A stretch of DNA of 64,000 nucleotides. Source: Haloplanus salinus (GTDB taxonomy: Archaea; Halobacteriota; Halobacteria; Halobacteriales; Haloferacaceae). The position numbers and the translations under genes were made by a program. The stretch lies in assembly GCF_003336245.1 (NCBI RefSeq), contig NZ_QPHM01000001.1:2174113-2238112 (forward strand), in the 5' to 3' direction. The notes beneath the pieces are model-generated. The model was not told the origin of the DNA, made no database searches, and saw nothing but the letters and a program-made list of their open reading frames with translations. Shown here in pieces: positions 61,335-64,000 of this stretch. How positions within the stretch are numbered: the first letter of the stretch is position 1; the number at the start of each line of letters is the position of its first letter.

Positions 61335-63737
61335 TCACTCGCCGAAGCGCTCCAGGCCCAGCGACAGCATATCCGGACTGACGGGCTGGAACTCCTCGCG
61401 TTCCCACTCCGGGAAGTAGTCCCGTACGCCGTTCCACCGGTCGCGAGCGTAACGGGCGTCGACGAACACCCGGACTCCACGCTCGTCGGGGCCGCGGATC
61501 ACCCGCCCGACCGCCTGTCGGGCCTTCCTGACCGCCGGCACCGTCAGCGCCGTCTCGAACCCGCTCCGGCCGCCACGCCCGTCGGTGCCGAAGGCGCGGT
61601 CGTACGCCGTCACGACCGCCCGCGTCCGCGGCCGCGTCGTGTCGACGAGGGGGACCCCGCAGACGACCGCCGCGTGCAGACGGTCACCGCGGTAGTCGAC
61701 GCCCTCCGTGAGCGTCCCCCGGAGGCTGGTGACGAGCGTCTTCGACCCGCCGGCGAAGAACTCGGTCTTCAGCGCCTCGGTCGCCCCGTCGTCGCTCGAC
61801 TCGTCGAGCAGAACCGGCGAGTCGAGACGGGTCTCCAACTCGCCGGCCATCCACTCCGCCTCCGCGTAGTTCGGCATCCCGACGAGGACGTTGCCGTCCC
61901 GACCCGCCACCTCGGCGACGGCGTCGACGTACACCCGCCGCGTGTCGCTCTCGGCTCCCGGCGCCCCCCGGTTCTCGTGGGTGAAGGCCGGGGCGTCGAC
62001 GGCGAAACTCGCGCGGTTCTCGGCGGGGAACCCGAGGCCGTAGGTTCGTTCGACGACTGGCCGGCCGTCGGCCGCCAGATCGTCCAGCCCCGTGACGGTT
62101 CGGAACACCGAGAGCGGTTCGAGCGTCGCCGACATCAACACGCCGCCGCCGAAGTCGGCCAGACGGTCCGCGATGGCGTCGCCGGGGACGCAGTTGTGCA
62201 GCGACAGCCGCGCGCTGTAGGCACGGCGCCACGAGTCGGCGGGTTCGGCCTCGTTCCACGTCCGCGAGAGATCGACCGACCGGAAGTAGCGGCCGTGGTC
62301 CGCGCGGTACCACGCGCCCAGCACCCGGCCGACCGTGGGGGCGGCCCGCTCGCGGTCCTCCTCTTCCAGTTCGTTCAACACCCGCTCGACGACGGCGCCC
62401 ACCGTCTCGGCGCGCACCCACACGTCGTCGCCGTACTCCCCCTCGGCCCACTCCGTCAGCCGGTCCGGCTCCGGCGTCTCCGGGTCGCGGAGGGGGATCT
62501 CCTCGTCCGGCAGGTCGTCCATCGCCGTCCGCCACGCCGGCCGCTCCCGGTCGAGGTGGGCGCGCACCTCCCGGTCGAGTTCCTCGCGCAAGTCCCGAAC
62601 GAACGCCCGGGTCTGCTTCAGTTCCGCGAGCGTCACGTCAGACTCCTGTAGTTCGCCGCGCACGAGGGCGCCGTCCCCCGCCCCCGTTCCGGTGGCACGT
62701 CGCTCCGCGTCGCCGCCGGCTTCGCCGGCTGCCCGAGGCGTCTCCGACGCCTCGCTGTCGAACTCGACCGGCTGGATCGCTCGCGTCAGCTCCGACTCCG
62801 CGTCTCGCAGGGTAGCGTCGGCCACCCCGTCGCTCACCAGGTCGCGTACCCGCGGTTCGAGCATGTGCGCCTCGTCGCAGACCACGAACGTCGACTCGTC
62901 GAGGAGGGCGCCGGTAAAGGAGTCGACCGTCCGCGGGTCGAACGCGTGGTAGTAGTTGCCGATCACGACTTCGACGTGCGGGAGCAGCGCCCCGAGCATC
63001 GAGTGCGGACAGGTGCCGTGGCCCGCCGCGAGGCCCACGAGGTCCGCGGTGTCGAGGAGGCCGGCGTCTTCGAAGTCGAAGGGGACGGCCTCGACGGGGT
63101 CGCCCTCCTCGGGCAGGTCGTCGAGATACTGCGCGTAGAAGGGGCAGTATTCGGTGTCGCCGTGTTCGGCCGTGTCGGGGGGATAGGGCGTCGGCTCCCC
63201 CGCCGTTTCGAGATAGTCCGGCGTCGCCGACGCGGCGTCTCCCGAGTCTAGGAGGCCGGTCTGTGCCCGCCGTGCCTCCGACGCCAGCGTCGCCGCCGAC
63301 GCCGGCCCTTCGCTCCCGGTCAGGTTGCGCGTCCGCTCGCGGAGTCCCTCACAGCGGTCGTAGACGGTCGACTCGTCGACCCGCCCCACCCGTTCCCGGC
63401 TGTACGGACATACGTCGGCCTTGCCGACGAGCGTCAGCGCCGAGACGGGTCGCCACCCCTCGGGCAGGTCGTCGTTGATCGTGCGCACGTCCGCTTCGAA
63501 CTGTCGGAGCTGTTGTTTGACGCTCGTGAGCACGACCACCCGCTCGAAGTCGGAGTCGGGGTCGCGCACGCGGTCGATGCCCGCGGTCAGCGCGAGCATC
63601 GTCTTGCCGGTGCCGCAGGCGCCCTCGATCACCGCGAACCCGCCCCGCTCGGCCGTCTCGACCGCCGTCTCGATACCGTCGGCCTGTTCGGGGTACGGTT
63701 CGTCGTGGCCGAACACCGTCCGCCACGTCTCACCCAT
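61335..63737 (-). CDS. DinG/XPD-type superfamily 2 DNA helicase with Fe-S cluster
   Basis: The protein has 800 residues. Walker A is AVIEGACGTGKTMLALTAG (about residue 38); DEAH is FVVCDEAHMLEPR; the C-terminal helicase part has GVLMSATLEPLSVF, VTSLRGTLTEGVDYRGDRLHAAVVCGVPL and ARQAVGRVIRGPDERGV (motif VI). Four Cys (VCPYSRER, DRCEGLRER, EYCPFYAQ, GTCPHSML) lie between Walker A and DEAH, as in Fe-S helicases of the Rad3/XPD/DinG group. A Gly/Ala/Glu-rich insert at about residues 345-375 is a haloarchaeal addition. 5'-to-3' repair helicase by family. Confidence 0.92.
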   Translation of the reverse strand: MGETWRTVFGHDEPYPEQADGIETAVETAERGGFAVIEGACGTGKTMLALTAGIDRVRDPDSDFERVVVLTSVKQQLRQFEADVRTINDDLPEGWRPVSALTLVGKADVCPYSRERVGRVDESTVYDRCEGLRERTRNLTGSEGPASAATLASEARRAQTGLLDSGDAASATPDYLETAGEPTPYPPDTAEHGDTEYCPFYAQYLDDLPEEGDPVEAVPFDFEDAGLLDTADLVGLAAGHGTCPHSMLGALLPHVEVVIGNYYHAFDPRTVDSFTGALLDESTFVVCDEAHMLEPRVRDLVSDGVADATLRDAESELTRAIQPVEFDSEASETPRAAGEAGGDAERRATGTGAGDGALVRGELQESDVTLAELKQTRAFVRDLREELDREVRAHLDRERPAWRTAMDDLPDEEIPLRDPETPEPDRLTEWAEGEYGDDVWVRAETVGAVVERVLNELEEEDRERAAPTVGRVLGAWYRADHGRYFRSVDLSRTWNEAEPADSWRRAYSARLSLHNCVPGDAIADRLADFGGGVLMSATLEPLSVFRTVTGLDDLAADGRPVVERTYGLGFPAENRASFAVDAPAFTHENRGAPGAESDTRRVYVDAVAEVAGRDGNVLVGMPNYAEAEWMAGELETRLDSPVLLDESSDDGATEALKTEFFAGGSKTLVTSLRGTLTEGVDYRGDRLHAAVVCGVPLVDTTRPRTRAVVTAYDRAFGTDGRGGRSGFETALTVPAVRKARQAVGRVIRGPDERGVRVFVDARYARDRWNGVRDYFPEWEREEFQPVSPDMLSLGLERFGE

Positions 63738-63821
63738 CACCCGGAGGCTGGCGGCGTCCTCGGATAAAAAGCTCGGCTCACACGGATCCGCGTCACGGGT
63801 CCCCACTCACGCTACACCGTC

Positions 63822-64000
63822 TCACAGCAGGCTGCCGCCGAGAACGATCACGCTGAGATTGTTGGCGAAGACGCCGAGGCCGACGGCGACGAGGACGCCC
63901 AGCCACACCTCGATGGCGAGCGCGAAATACTGGTTCGCGGGCGACGGCATCCGCCGCAAGCGCTCGACGAGCAGTCGGAAACAGCCGGTGACGAGCACCA
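63822..64000 (-). CDS. membrane protein, partial (window end)
   Basis: About 59 codons of a membrane protein remain before the window ends (its 5' part is beyond 64000). The C-terminal segment reads FALAIEVWLGVLVAVGLGVF and then ANNLSVIVLGGSLL, with stop at 63822-63824. The pattern suggests a small or medium channel or uncharacterised membrane protein. No family can be assigned from this piece. Confidence 0.6.
   Translation of the reverse strand, partial: VLVTGCFRLLVERLRRMPSPANQYFALAIEVWLGVLVAVGLGVFANNLSVIVLGGSLL

Overview
The window comes from a halophilic archaeon (class Halobacteria). Proteins are strongly acidic and high-GC codons dominate. Many genes have a TATA-like box about 25-35 nt before the start codon, as expected for leaderless transcripts. 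Family content is characteristically haloarchaeal: CetZ tubulins, TbsP, UPF0058, HTH-10 regulators, archaeal Pelota, FEN1 and IS1341-type TnpB relics. Genus cannot be told from sequence alone.

Layout. (1) 1-9.4 kb: the 3' part of dabA (inorganic carbon uptake), a gene-poor stretch with decayed TnpB pieces around an intact HTH-10 regulator, then gcvT-gcvH, a zinc-ribbon protein, glutaredoxin, cobalamin adenosyltransferase, a secreted PGF-CTERM-like protein and UPF0058. (2) 9.48-25.3 kb: a probable integrated element at the 3' end of tRNA-Val(CAC). It carries an HNH nuclease, a CRISPR array of 34 repeats, cas3-cas5-cas7-cas8b-cas6 (type I-B) with no cas1, cas2 or cas4, a TRAM-domain protein, two tyrosine recombinases and a VapBC module. 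Copies of the tRNA 3' end lie at 25.3 kb and 27.2 kb. (3) 25.6-41.4 kb: an OFA-type transporter, membrane and secreted proteins, a YcaO protein, tbsP, glyA, two tandem CetZ paralogues and a universal stress protein. (4) 41.5-42.9 kb: a second nest of TnpB wreckage. (5) 43-64 kb: folD, AI-2E transporter, FEN1, GNAT, methyltransferase, MFS transporter, ornithine-cyclodeaminase-like enzyme, pelA, rqcH, an acyltransferase overlapping a MutS-like ATPase, an FG-GAP/ASPIC protein and a DinG/XPD-type helicase.

How genes work together. gcvT, gcvH, glyA and folD are all steps of glycine/serine and folate one-carbon metabolism, though scattered. pelA and rqcH, 0.9 kb apart on the same strand, both act on stalled ribosomes. 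The Cas proteins form an overlapping operon that can process crRNA and interfere but lacks its own spacer-acquisition genes. The leader-distal repeats are decayed and the leader side is short, consistent with deletion of the adaptation module. The tRNA-bounded region and the two TnpB nests are the accessory parts; the rest is ordinary chromosomal backbone.
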